Positions 15,201-30,200 of a stretch of 64,000 nt of DNA are shown in pieces; the stretch's first letter is position 1; every line of letters starts with the position of its first letter. The notes beneath the pieces were generated by a model, which had not been told where the DNA came from, did not search any database, and saw only the letters and a list, made by a program, of their open reading frames with translations. The stretch is from Sympetrum striolatum. Taxonomy: Eukaryota > Arthropoda > Insecta > Odonata > Libellulidae. The stretch spans positions 88,826,254 to 88,890,253 of the forward strand of contig OX388343.1 of assembly GCA_947579665.1 (NCBI GenBank), written 5' to 3'. The position numbers and the translations under genes are program-made.

Positions 15201-18200
15201 AAACATATAGTATTCCTCCTTTAAAAATATTACGTAGGCAAATAACAAAAAATGCTCAATAGCACATGACCGGACTGGCAAGCAAAAGGGCATATTTTGC
15301 ATCAAATCCTACCAAAAATGTTTCGTTAGGTTCCAGCAAAATTCCAGAGAATCTAAATGAAAAATTGCAAATCAAAAATTAGTTGACAACGGAGAGCTCT
15401 CGCAATTGAATAGGCTACACACTGCCTTTATTTTATTAATACTGCAAGATTGTTTCTGCGCCCGTAATTGGCATTTCTTAAGGACCGAGCAATACTGATT
15501 CTTTTTTTATGTATTGCATGTAATTACTTATTGGTAGTGTATTTATTTATTTTTGAATGTTTTTCTCTTTTCTTATCTTTTCGCTATTACTATCGGTAGG
15601 TTTGCGCAGATTTTTCACACCCCCTTCCTTGTGGGTGTTTTCCTGCAGTGGATTTTTTTCCTAAGAAACTCTTAGGTTTTTTACATCCACAATTCTTCTA
15701 ATTATTCCTACTTCTTATTTTATAATTAATGACGATGGATTAGATGGAAGATGAGACTTTTAAGTCTCAATCTCGTCCAAATAAAGACGATTTATTATTA
15801 TTATTATTTATTATCCATAACTAGGCATGAAATCTGACGTAGATCTAGTTCAGGGCGAATTGAGAGAATTGTGCATTGCAATGACTACATAAGAACATTT
15901 TGTCGAGAGATGGAGTTGTGATTTATGAAAAGAAAGTTGAATGGCGAGTTAAAGGAAAAAGGCTCAATCGACCTCCTGCGAGCCTGGAAAAGGGAGAGTT
16001 ATCTGAAGAATGCTAGCGGCAAAGAGCGTAGGAGACACGGAGATACCGTATATTCCACGACTTGCTGTCATCGTCTTAGAATTGTTACAGCTATAATGCG
16101 TCCCAGTTTTTCCAGTCGATAATGATGGCTTATGAGGAAATTGAATACGAATATTTCCCCGTTACGCAAAAATAGCTTCATGACAGTACGCCCTTATTTC
16201 GAGTTCCACTCCGGGCGATTATAATTATGATTCATGATTTCCATTCGAAGATTTCAACTGCAGATTTCAGATAGCATTCTACTAAACACAGGAGGGCTTT
16301 ATAGGCAGAGCATACTTTCTGTAAACTACACACAGTCCCGTTTCCGAACCTTGCGCCCAGTTTTCAAATATAGTTTGTCTCGCTGAGAAACATTAGCCTC
16401 AATCAGTAAGATTTACCAACTTAAAGAAAATATTCTAATTATTTCAACAGCTTGTTTCTGGTTTACAAAGTTGATTATTCCACACAAAAATGGAAAAAAT
16501 TATATACTGTTTCAATAGCTTTCAACGTCTGTGCTAAATAAACAATCTCAATCGCAAAATTCTTATGAGCTATATTATTTATTGACATGTGGAAACGAGC
16601 AGACCAGGCCCGAGGCATCGACATAACTATAAAATTGTAACAAGTTAAGAAAATTATTTTCTGCAAAATTCCACTTGTATACACATACTTTCATATAGTA
16701 CACTCGTAGAATTATTCGAAGAACTAATCCCATATTCCCCGAAGTCTACAGGTTAGTACTAATATAGTGTGAATAGTTAAAAGTATAGGAACAATGAACT
16801 GGGTAGGATGGTGAACTGGACATTGAGATCCATATCAAATATATTCTACCGAAATGACTATAGCACTGATTCGCGTAGATATTCAAACGATAGGGTATGA
16901 GTATAGATTATACGGCGCTCTTGTGAATGAATTAAAACGACGATAAACCAACCGCGTCGAAGCCAAACAAAGCGTTAGCAACGAGTAAACAGCAGCTAGC
17001 AGTAAATAGTTACGGCAAAATTGAGCCGCCATACCGTGACCATTCGCAAATCGAGCGGAAATTTCGCTTCGCAAACACGTTTGGATGCAAATCAAGCGAA
17101 CATATGGAGACGTAATCGCCTCGAGGGGGGAAAAGTCAACTTGACACACATCCAACGAATCCCGTAGCCGGCACCATCAAAGATCGAAAGAATGTAAACA
17201 GGATAACAATGAGACTCCAATCGGAAGAAGCTAGACATTCCGTCAGTTACACTTTCGAGCTACTGCGATGACGCTCCGAGGATGGTTTACGAGCATTCGC
17301 AGATGAACATTTTCAGGAACGAGGAGGAACTCGAGCGGAAAGAGATGAAGAGAAAAAAAATTCGCGAGCGGATATGAAAGGAGGGGGAATAAGACCCTTC
17401 AAGAGTCCATCTTGTTAAAACTCCCTCGGATGAAATAAGCATTTTAATTGCGGCGTAAAAACGGAATCTTACGTCACTAACCTCCCGGCGACCATAAAAC
17501 GGGTCATTGGATCGAGAAAAGTAGCGGCATAAACCCCTTTCCATCTCTCGAGAGAGCCGGTTAAAATCTCTGACCTGCTCTTACAAAGAAACTTATAAAT
17601 ACGCCCGGGCCTAAATTTAGCTCCTTTTCGGAGTGGAACCCTCTCGGAATAATTGAGTCACCCATTCGTCAATTAATACATTCCCGACGCGTTACAAAAT
17701 AAACGACTGGCATACTTATTCAAGAAAGGCGATGATGTCATGCCGTCGAATCGAAATGCTTCCCGAAAAATGTCGAAAGAAAATTCGAGATACGAGTTAA
17801 TAAACGACTGTGAGATGCCAGCAGCAGTCTTTTCCTGTTACGTAATGTCGTATGCCTTTAAAACTCGAAGGCTCATATACGTTATCCAATGAGAGAACTT
17901 ACATTAGAGTATTCCTAAATGGGTAAAGCAGGTCTGTGGAGTCGAAAGCGTTTTATATGGAGTAGGATGAAATTAACAAACTCCGACTATCTTAGACAAT
18001 CTGGGGGCAACAATCAAATAGGATATAACTGATGCTATTCTATTTCTCATAGAAATTTTACAAAATATTTTTAATTATACATTGTTTATAGGTTAGGTTA
18101 GGTATTGGGTTTATAGTGCATCGACGGCTGAGGTCATTTAGCACCTTCGGTAGAATTAATTTTTTTCTGATTAGTTATTTTCAAACAAAGTGGCAGTAGT

Positions 18201-21200
18201 TACGAAGGTTAACAAACATTTAAATGCAAGAGAGCTGTCATGTTAATCATATTTAGATCTTCCTTACGGGTTTTTAGATTAGAGGAAATAACTCGGCTTC
18301 CCTAAGGAAATTCAATATTCCGTCCACCATGATGGGGTCGTTACCCACTATTTCCTTCATTTCTCCTCTGATGTTGTGTTTATCACGTCTCTCCAGGTAA
18401 TGAGGACATTCGGTGAGAATGTGTTTTATAGTTAGTTGGGATTCACAATGCTCGCATTCTGGTGGCTCTTTCTCTCTTGTGAAAAGATATGAGTGAGTTA
18501 GTTTGCTGTGCCCTATTCTTAGTCTGGTGACCACAACTTCCTCACGCCTATTATTTCGGATAGAAGATAGCCATTCCACAGTATCGGGTTTAATACTGCG
18601 TAATTTATTTTCTACGATCAAGGACCAGCGACTACACCATTTCTGTACTGTTTTCTGTATTAATAAATTTCGTAGGTCTACTGCCAATATGTGTGGGTCT
18701 CCTATTTCATTCTCTCTAAGTGCAGCTTTAGCTGCAGCATCAGCTTTCTCATTCCCAGTGATTCCCATGTGTCCAGGAATCCAGACAAAGGATACATCCA
18801 CTCCCCTTGCTTTCAGAAGCAAAAGGGATGAGTGAATGCCCTGTACTAATGGGTCCATGTTGAATGTTTTGGAGATCATCTGAAGGGCACTGAGGGAGTC
18901 TGTGCAAATTAGGAATGAGGAGTTCCTGGAGTTGATAAGTTCTACTGCCTTCTTGATTGCAAATAGTTCTGCAGTGTAGATACTGCAGAAAGGGTGTAAT
19001 TTTATCTGTATGGATCCAAAAGGCTCTGCTACAATAGAGCAGCCACAGGCTATCTCAGATTTCGAACCGTCTGTGTATATGGCAGTACAGTTAGTATGAG
19101 CCTCTAAAATTTCCTGAAAGCCCCTTTTGAATGTCCAAGGATGGGTATCCTCTTTGGGGTTCCTGGCCAGATCGTAAATGATTTTTGGTGTGGGAATCTG
19201 CCAAGGTGGGAATTTTGGGAAGCCAGCAGGATACAGCTTTGGCAATTGAATACCTGTGTCATTGATAAAATTCAAAAAGCGTATTCCTAGGGGAAGAGTT
19301 GCCCGAGGTCGCCTATAAAACAATTCTTTAAAATTTGGTTTAAAAAGCAGACTGTAGCAGGGGTGGTTCTTTGTCGATAAAATTTTACTTACATAGTTGC
19401 CCATTAAAATATCCCTGCGAGTTTCTAGAGGTGGCTCCCCAGATTCAGCATAAATGCTGACTACTGGGCTGGTTCTGTATGCACCTGTTGCCAGTCTTAG
19501 TCCACAGTTGTGGGTGGAGTTTAAAGGGCGTATATATGAACTCCGTGCAGAAGCATATATAAAAGAGCCATAGTCAAGCTTTGACCGTATCAGTGCCCTG
19601 TAAAGAAGAAGCATTGATCTACGGTCTGCACCCCATCTACTACTGCTTAAAAAACGTAAAATATTCAAGGTCCTTTGGCATTTATTTTTCAAGGAGTTTA
19701 TGTGGGACTTCCAGTTCAGTTTTCTATCTAAAAACATTCCCAAAAATTTAACATTTTCCACGAAGGGTAAAGTGATATTCCCAAGTTTCAAGGTTTATTG
19801 TTTATAATGATATATTGTTTATAATGATATATTTAACATTGTTTATAATGATATATTATATACGCAGCACATGTATGTATATATTAGGGGTGTAATCGGA
19901 TCGTTTGCTTACATTAATGTATTTTTAAATTTAGTTTTCGGGGAGTCGAGACGGAGTCAAGAGGATGGGATTGTCCTGATTGCACAGCCCTGGAAGAAAG
20001 ACGAAAATTTGGAAGCAAAATCAAATTGCTCCACCGAAAGAAAATTGAAGCAAAAATTTACTAGAATTGAAAAAAAGGCGCATTATAACTAATTGGCTTG
20101 TACACCTCGCAAAAATAGTGATTTTGATTTTAGAAGAGACAAATTAAATCGATGCTGTCTTGTAAGGTAAAATCTTGTGTAAATGACTAACTTCTTCCTT
20201 AAATACTCTCTTACACCTCCAGAAGATCTCTGCGGGAGTTTTTCGGCAGAGTAATTATTTATTTATGTGATCAAAATTATCAGTTTTTGGTCCATAAAAC
20301 AGTCCTTCCTTTGCATAGTTTCTTTCTGTTGCCACTAAAGAAATTGCATAGGGGAGAGCGGGGGTAGTTGATACAGTTTTAGGTTTTTCATTTTTGTATT
20401 TTTTTTAAGAAACAATCTACTTCACCAATCTTATGACTAAATATAAGATTGAAGCATGCTTAATACATAGATGATTTTTTTCTGGGCTATGATTTAACTG
20501 CCTACTACACAATCGTCTTTTTTCAATGATATCCACAGTGTATCAACCTACCCCGGCCTGGGGCAAGTTGATACATCATTAAATTAGTAGGTAAAAACAA
20601 ACTAAAACACAAAATTTAACAATAAAACGTGTTATATTTAATTGCTTCGAATTTAATATAAATAAAAACGTTGAAAATTAAGATAAATTCGATATTTAAA
20701 AAAAATACTTGAAAAACAGTACAATTTCCTTACTTTTGCATGCGATATTATTCCTTTCAAAGCCATAATTCAAAGCCAAATGTTTTTTTTGTATGTATGG
20801 ACCATGACCAGGCTATGAAGTAATAAAACGCAAAGTGTTACAAATACTACATATAAGAGACACTGTATCAACTTGCCCCTTTAGCCGCCATTGCAAATAA
20901 ATCGATTTTTAGGTTTCACAGAAGGTCCAATAGCGCAAATTAATACTTAATTTTAAAGTGCAAAGTGTTTCAACATAACAAACAAATCGCCTTGCCTTGA
21001 ATCCCAAAACAGTTATTACAAGAGATATTCAAACGGCGATGAAAAATATTACTTTTCACATTCAAAAACACTGAAGTGAACACAGCGAGTTCCTCGAAGC
21101 AGCACGGCACTCAAACTACACGAGTGCATTCCATAGGGTCTAGGAAAGCGTCTGCAAATATTAAGGTGTGCTGCGACCAGAGAGTATTTCAAAAATTACG

Positions 21201-24200
21201 GTGTATCAACTTGCCCCTGTATCAACTAGCCCCGCTCTCCCCTATATTATTCTTAAATAAGAGCCATATCAAATTTTATACATATTGTATAACACAAGGG
21301 TAAAATGGAAGAGAGGACTTCCCTGTCACAATTTCGTCTAATTAAAGAGGTTTGTAAGCATGAATTTATATATCCTACTGTTTGGAAGCTTGCTCCACGA
21401 GGTTGCCATAGCAACCAACAGCAGTTTAAGAAAAGCATTTGCAAAAAACCCATGTAAAAAATCCGATAAAACGATGAAATGGAAAAAATACACAAATATC
21501 ATGTTCGTCATTCAAAGAAAGAATCGGAAAGATTATACAGTTTGAGCAGAAATCGTTTCCAAACGATATCGACAGAGGGCGAATGGGCCTGTCCAAAATG
21601 ATGGATGAACTCCGACCACCGATCAGACTTTTAAAATTGCCCCAGAAACATATCTGAGAAGGGCAATTTAGTTCTAATCAAAGTTTTACGGCCTTTTTAT
21701 TTGTTCTCTTAAGACTTGTGCCGGGACGTGGAAAATTCCACTCCACGAGAAGAAGAAAAGGCGGGGAAAATTCCAACGGGGCCAATTATATTGCGATTGA
21801 AGTTGACGGAGTGGTACTCATTAAGGGGGCACCTCGTCATTGTTTTCCACCTTGAGGTAGGTTCAGATTCGTCCTCGTTAATTCCTCCGGGCTATTTCTT
21901 TTACCTGGTAACTGACCCCATCTTACTGATGAGCAAGAAGTTTGGTTCCGGTCAAGTTTTTGTTCTCCCGCACCGAAGTAACCCTCGTTTTCTGTAATAA
22001 TAGCTGTCCATAGAGAGAAAAATTGACGGCTGAAAATTTCAGAAAAATCTTGGCAATCGGCTTTGTCAAGCTCCCATTCATATCCTACATGAAATAATTT
22101 AATTTAATCGATTAAAATACCTTATCGGGAAAGATTGAAGTGTTACATAAAGAAGAAACAGCAAGAGAAAAATATCCAACGTATCCGAAATTAGAACACG
22201 GATCTCTCATTTGCCGACCAAAATTCGCCCACAGATATTACACAGCATGATAACACTCTCATAAGATAGACTTAAGTCAAATCAAACCATTGGAAAAAAG
22301 CGATCGATGCTATAATTTAATTCCACTGTTACAATTTTATAATTATATCATTGCTATAATATAATACTATATTAGAATCATTGTTATAAAAAAATATAAC
22401 AATTAGCGTAATAGGGATAATAATAACAATTATTATTATCATCATTATTGTTTATATTAGTTGACTCTCTATTAGGGGAGGTTATAGTATCCACGAAATA
22501 ATATAATTCTTTATTTTAATTTATAATTCATTCCTATTGACAGCGATGATTAATTTGCTGATTTTCTTGAAATGAAAAAGCATATAATAATAGGTATGTA
22601 AAAAATCATGACTTAAACAACAGTCACTAGTCTTTATCGGGAAAAAACTATCAAAATCGCGAGACTTCAAGAAAATATTACAGTTCTTTACATATATTTG
22701 TCTCAATTTTGCGATTTAGAATCGAAAATAACATTCGATGATACAACTATATCTTCAGATAATGCATAAAATATATTCAGCATTTCTCTTGTTTTCTTTT
22801 TCTCTGCCTTTCTTTTTTTCTCCAAGGGCAATGGTCCATCTACTATCCATTCCACTGACATGTGAACATTCCCGGAATAAAGAGTCAGGGAAAAATTCCA
22901 GTGTATCATGATTACACACGCAAGAGAATTTTTATTATTTAACTTAAAGTAAAAATCAACCCGCAGGACGGAAATATACTAAAATGAAGCAAGAATAATA
23001 ACGGAAATAAAACAAATGCAACGATTTTTAACGTACTTCCTAAGGTCTACATATATTGATGATTGTTAAACAAAATGCAGTGAAATCGGTTATTTAAAAT
23101 TTCCTAAAAAATAGAAACTATTAAAAATTAGCCCGAAGGAAAGTATTATAAAGAAAGCAGGTCCAATCTCGATCCCCCAGCAAACGATCTGGCAAGGGGA
23201 TGAGGCTTACTATGTTAGATGAGGATTGAGGCCGTTTGGCTATGCCTCCCTCGTTGAACCAGTATTTTTTAAGGGAAACCAAACCAAATAGGCTTAATAG
23301 AATGGCATCGCATGTAAACCCTTTTATAACATTATTCGGCGGTATTCATACCAAATTATGAATCTTTCATTGCATTACAGTAATCAACAAGACAAATTGA
23401 TGCGAAAGCAAATTTTTCCTTGGCCTGCACCACGAAACAAAAATATTCCACTAACCCATCTGCGGCAGCTGGAGTACAAAGCCTAAACTTAACGCCTTCT
23501 TTCATAAATGAAATACCGTCGTTAAGATAAATAATAATCTCCAATGACTACAAATCATTCAATCAGTACACATAAACCCAGCCAGAGAGGAGGTCAAAAT
23601 ACAAACACAAAAATAAATGATCGAATTATATAAAAGCACATCTTACTTGTATTTTGCTCTGCTTACTCTAAGAATACAGCTGTAACCGTAAACATTGATA
23701 AAGGATTCCTCCGGACAGGAGGGCGGTTTGAACGAGGTGTATCGCATGTCGCCGATACAGTAAACGCACTTGTAATTTATCTTGTGTTTACACAGATACC
23801 GCTATCTAATCACCTAACATAAAAACCTATAAAATAAATCTAACAACCGATAAAATTATGCAGCTTATACAAGATTTTCAACATGTTAACGAAGTATAAG
23901 AAGGTGTAAGAGGAACTGGAACTGAGAAATAAGAAATATTGTCGGAATGATTTTTCACGAATCTTTTGGCACAGATTAGAGATATACATGTCCTTCATTT
24001 ACTAGTTAGTCTTTTTCATGCTTGTGATTATTTGAAAGTTAATACGGGGTATGAGTAGTGCTAACTAATTGCATTCGTTTAGCCAGCGATCATTGAATAC
24101 TATGAAAATAGCCTTAACATGCTGAGTATTATATAGGCATTAGTGTTCGCTATTAATAGTATATGGGGTCGGCTTCAACAATGTAATTGCTCGTCAAAGG

Positions 24201-27200
24201 GACGGGTTGTTCACGATAGCAATATTTTACAAATTATTCATTCATATCATCAAAATTCTCGCAATTTCGAATCGAAAACAATATACCATGGTGAAAATAA
24301 TAGTTGTATCCAATTTCCCTTCTTTTGGCGCTGTTCTCCATTCCGAACGACTGTATTTTAATTTTGATAAAGAAATAAAGCCAGCAACCGATAAAATTAA
24401 CTTTACGCGCATTTAGATTCGGAAAAATTTTCCTTGTGTGGAGCCGAATCAGGAACGATTATTTATTTAAATAGTTGCCTATTATCTGCCAAGGGAAGAC
24501 GTTTAATTATCTTTGAATTCTAAAAACACTGCACTCCGTGGTCCTCGAGTTTTTATCGGTCAAACGTTTTACTTAATTCTAAGATTTCTATTCACAGGGT
24601 CATTAAGTTTCACGTTGAAATTTTTCATTCATAGATTTCTGGCTCGGAAAGCAAGGGCTTCTGGGAATTGGTAGTTGATTGGCTGAGGTTCAAATTAATC
24701 TCTTGGCTGGATTCTTCACTAGACAGACAATGGCCAATTACATTTCAATTCGTTCATTTAGGTTACTTGACCTTGTCATGCCTTTTGGTGCCATGTATCC
24801 GGTATAAACGAGTTGCACTCAAATTACGAAATACTACGTTGAATGAATAAGATAAAGATTGGGATATGAGATGCTTCATATACCATGCATACAATGAAAA
24901 TCTCATTTCTTAATACAAGATACTGATTTCATTATATTGATCTTTTTGGCACAACAACAAAACATTAACGAATGGTATATTAAAATGGTAGTTTTAATTA
25001 TTAATGATAAGCTATGTTCTGAATTGGCGAGTGAATGAACAGTCACCACGAATAAATTATTACTTCAGAAAATTAACAAAATACTATTTATATCATTATT
25101 CGATATTCGATACTATTATAATTAGACATATTGTACTTTTATTTGCAACTATACAATTAATTTATTATTAGCGAAGAAAGTTAAAAATAGTAATAAAATG
25201 ACTGATATTTATCTTATCAGAGGAGGTCATAACCGTAATTACAACAGTCAACATAACGAATAAATTTGAAATTAAATCATTGTGATAACTAAAAAGTTTA
25301 CCATGAAGATCTTAATCGCCATTAAAGATTTCACATAAATGCGCAATTTAAGCATCAAATGTAACAGATGAAATATTAAGAAAAAAAAAGATTAATTCTC
25401 AAAAGGAAAATTGCACGAAATGAAAAAATTGCGACGAATCAGAGTGGACTTCCGGAACCGTCACCGCGAAGATATGCGCGCACTTCTACTTTCATCCAGG
25501 TTAACCGCATCCGGTATTTTGCGAGAATTTCCTTAAAGATTTCTCTTTTTCCATTGAATATTCAATGTGAAAAGAATCGGAGGAACATTTTGAAACCGGA
25601 TTTCAGGGGCGTATTTAGGGTATAGATAAATATAGAGAATAAACATTGTAAAAGAAACGTATAATTGATAAATACAAATCTTTATTAGTATAACAGTAGA
25701 TTTCGCCTCTATTTTTTATAATTGATTATTTTCGTCTCTTGACAACTTATTCAATAGAAAGATAGAGGCGAAGTCAATCATCATACTTAGAAAGATTGAT
25801 AATTTTAATTTATTTGTAACTTTTACATTATGTTCATCCACTGTATTTTAATACCGGTAACACTATTTTCAGTTAATTATAAGGATTCGGTTCATAAATT
25901 AAAACTATCAAAGATTGAAATAAGAGCAAGGATAATCTTAAAAGTATTAAATTCCTCGGAAAATCCCGCCATAATTTTTGAAGAAAAAGTTTGCTAGTAA
26001 AAAACTAAGGAGTAAACAAGATGAACAACACAATATTGGCGTTATACAAGAAACAAAGAACAACAATGAACAGTCAAACTGTTCAAATGAAATTATTGTT
26101 GTTCATTAATTCAACAATCAAAGTCAACACACGATCAGTAAGTTACAAGAAACAGAAAACAACGATGAACAATCAAACAAATTGCTCGATGAAGTAATTG
26201 TTTTCGTAAAACAATTAATTTTGCTCATTAATCCTCAATTAATGTAAAATTAGGGTATGACTCTGGAGAATAACGTTCACCATATTTGTGTAGCACATTT
26301 TCGTAATTCTTTCAGCTTAAACTCAAAATATAATCCTCCTTTTATGTCACCTCCAGCGTGCGATAGTGAAATATGCCCTGTTTAGATAGCTCCGACGAGT
26401 TTGCCATCCGCTCTTACTATCTCGCTAATTACCCTCAGACGTTGTTTCCTTTTCTTTGAAAGTTTCCGTCTAGCTGACTAAACAACTCCTATCGCAGCAG
26501 TTAATTACCCGACAATCATACTTATTTTTCTATCGCTATAATCCAATGCTTAGAAAATTGACTTAAAATGCTTCTGGCACGTAGTATATAATATGCATAG
26601 TGTGATAATATTGCGATTGATTGTGAGCTCTCTTTTCGCAGCGAAAAATATTTGGTTGGGCCAATACTTTACGAGGAGTTTATCAGAGTTAATTAAAACA
26701 AGTCCAGACATAATATTTTTTTTAATACCAAAACATGACAGCATAAATATCTACTACGTAACAAAAATTTTTAGTTTTGTTTTCGATTATTTCAAATAAC
26801 GAAAACATATCCCAACTCGGTAGAAAGCATGCATTTATAAAATCGTCACCAAAAGTAAAAATTTCAATTTAAACGACAGCCATGCGACACACTTTTAATT
26901 GTTGATGGATATATTTCTAAAGTTATTGATTGAGATTCCGAATCCACTGAGAAATATAATGTCCATGGCATTGGGAAAGAGGAACTCTGACATTTCTGAA
27001 AGCAGATTAGGGCCAGCAGAAAGAGAAGAAGCTTGTAAACGGATTGTGACCCTTGCGTTTGCTATTCGAATTCGAGGAATCCCTGGGTCTCATTGGCTGA
27101 TCCAGAGGGGGGCATCGTCCCCTCCTCCCTCGATGACTTCGCAAAACAGTCAATTAGCAAGACAAGGAGCTCAAAAGGATAGTGAAAATATCAACGCTTA

Positions 27201-30200
27201 CTTGAAATCTTAAATCTTTACTTTTTTAAGAATATCACGCACTTTAGTGGTGGATTGGAAGGAATTGCGGCACTGAGGTGACAGTTACAAAATATGCGTG
27301 TTTAAGGAAATTCTCCAATCCCCCCCTCGTTGCTAAGTTTCTGACCCTGCCTAGTTACCCGATATTATTGATCGAAGACTAGATACGCTGACAATTGAAG
27401 CTCATGTGAACATGAAGTAAACGGAAGAGCGACGATGTCATTACATGAGTAACTACCTAAAGATCTATGTCGGCGTTTTCCAACCTTTAGTCAGTCAAGC
27501 CTTTTTAAAATACTAATACCCCCCATGCAACAGGCACATAATTTGAAATATTAAAACATTGAATTATTACGACACCTTTTCCAGAATGCAGGCCTTCGGT
27601 TTTAGGAACGAATCATTACGAAATTGTAAGAAAAAAGTAAATTTTCAGGATATGCAATGCATTTTCTATTCCCCCCCTGAAGATCAAATTGCTTGCCCCC
27701 TGTGGGGTCAGGGACCCACGCTGGGAAACCCTGATCTACGTGAATAACCATTGGAGAACTCTAACATGTTTCAAGAGTTTCGGTTTCCACAGATACCAGC
27801 TTTCTCACTGCTTACCTAAAACTTAAGCGATGCATTTTAGCTAAGGAAGCAAAGGGAAGATAAGGCAAAACACTCTTATTGTCAGAAGGGGTAAAGTACG
27901 GAATATATTTAAAGGTGTGTTCCATCCCTGATAGTTTCCCTGATTTCGATACATTCATTTGGTCGCCCTTATTGAACGCTAAGAACAGTGCTACATTCAT
28001 GGTGTCGTTTTGTGTTTACTACATGGTAAGTTGTCTTGTTGATGAAAGCAAGGGGAAAAACCCTCATCTTGCTTAATAAACACCATGGTAGCTGATGATA
28101 TAAGGTTTAAGATTAAAACAGGCCTCTAGGCTGAAAACTTTATATACCTTACATATACATACATATACTTACATTATACATATATACTTCATCAAAACTC
28201 CGGCCGGTTCAAGTCCTTAAAAACACTAGATTCAATTGTTTCTATTTCTCACTTTTTTACTCCCCCACGGAGAGCGCAAAAGGAAGGGTCACTATCACTA
28301 TACACTGAAGCCCACTCTGCTCTAAAAAATAAATCGACCTATCCGAACAATGCTATTTTCTTCAATTTTATGTAGCAGCTGGTCTTTTTTCGGTGAATTC
28401 GATTACCTATGATTTGAATATCTGAAGGTTAGGAGACAAATACGGGTCACTAACCTTTAGAAATTCTAATAAATATATTTTAAAATTTCTTATTTTTTGA
28501 GCGCAAATATTTGCTAGTAATCTGGAATGATTTAATAGGTACAAAGAGGAAATGGGAGAAAAGAGACTTAGCATACACAGGCGCGAGCTGAGTCTACCGA
28601 ATATAATATCCCAAGGAAACAAAGACTGATTAAGTCTGACAGATTCAGGACTATGACCGGAATCTACCCCTCGCCGAATGCTTAATCCAAACAACAACTA
28701 TATTTCCAGAATGTTTATTGTACGGCCAGCCTAAGAAGTCTCTGAATAGAACCGAATCTTCTTTGGAATGTAAAAGCTTTTTAGCAAGGTAATTTCATAG
28801 TTATTGCATCAATTATGGACACTATAACGCTAAAATTCAGCGAAATATATTGCTTAGCAATGAGGAAACACCGATAGAATCCAGAACATCTGTTGCGCTA
28901 GATCAGGGATGGCGAACTTTCAAAATACGAGCGTTCTATTGCTTTGGTCGGAAGAGTATCATATTTAATGAAATAAAATTCTTGAGAGCAAATGTTGTCC
29001 CAAACCAGACCGTGAAATGACATCCTGTACGCTATTATGTCGATGATGGGTTTAAGATGTTGTTGACGGACACTCACAATAGTTCACCATTTCTTTACTG
29101 TCACGCTTAACATTTTTAAGGGAATGATACGGGTTGACAATGATTCGTTGATAATAATGTTTGGGATTCATTTATCAATTTCACTCCGAATCCCGCCTCG
29201 TGCGAACAGTTTTTACAGTTTGTAGTCTGCTTCTGTTAACAATTGATTATAGCTTTTTTAACAGGAGACTTGAAAAAAGGCCTTTTACCACTAGCAAAAA
29301 TTATCGTACGTCAACAAAGCTGGAACGAACAATCAGCATCATAAACTCGCAAAAACCTCGGCGCCCACAGCGACCGCTGGACTTGCCCGCATCCCGGGCC
29401 GGCTATGCTTCAGGGACAATATTAATCGAATACACGATTAAGGCATAATAGACAAAGTTAAAAGCTATAGGTACCCAGGAACTATGATAACAGATGATTG
29501 GAGAAGTGTTGCAGAAATAAAAGCAAGAATAGCAATAGCAAAGGACGTTAAGGAACTGGGAAAGAAATAGAATTGAGGCATTTGAAATGTGGGTGAGGAG
29601 AAGGATGGAAGTGAGATGGGTGGTGAGAAACGAGGAGATCCTAAATAAAGTGAAAGAAGGATGAAGGAAATAAGAAAAAGGAAAGCTAACTGGTTAGGCC
29701 AATTAATTAGAGAGAATAGCGTACTGCAAGTGGCATTAGAAGGCTCAGTGGAAGGAAGGAATAAGAGAGGAAGAATAAAGATGGTGGATGAGGTGAAAAT
29801 AAAGAATTATAGAGAGACTAAGGAGAAAGCTATGGACAAAGGAGAATGGAGACGGCAGTGGCGTGCGGGACCTGCTTCTGGACAGAACACCACATGATGA
29901 TGACAAGATTAATTGAAACACGGATAAACTAGGTTCTAATCCTGTTTTAGAAGGTTTTAGAGCATTGAATATTATCTAAAACTTGATTTGAAACACTACA
30001 TTTAAGTACACGCCGTCGAGCAAAGAGGAACAAAGAGCCTGTGTCGTTGAGGGTGCTTTTACACGTTAGCACACCACCTCTGAAAAGATTAAGAAATGTC
30101 ACCGTAAACGAATTCTGCTCCTCCATTTCTTCGAGAGAATTTTATCGCGATACTATAATAACTGGATTCCTTTCGTTCTGCACGACATGGCGGATACGAA

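Noticed and set aside
16883..17544. Two minus-strand frames of 85-90 codons as genes
   Set aside because: No recognised domain or partner exons. They lie inside the NAPRT intron in a GC-richer stretch where chance frames are longer.
19871..20012. Short hAT-like MITE with AGGGGTGTAATC / AGGGCTGTGCAATC ends
   Set aside because: The ends agree only partly and the 8-bp flanks do not match.
21716..21997. 93-codon plus-strand frame as a gene
   Set aside because: No known domain and no supporting splice or promoter context; length is within chance expectation.
28200..28220. B-box-like GGTTCAAGTCC as part of a tRNA or SINE
   Set aside because: No A box, stem pairing or tail nearby; one 11-base match in 64 kb is expected by chance.
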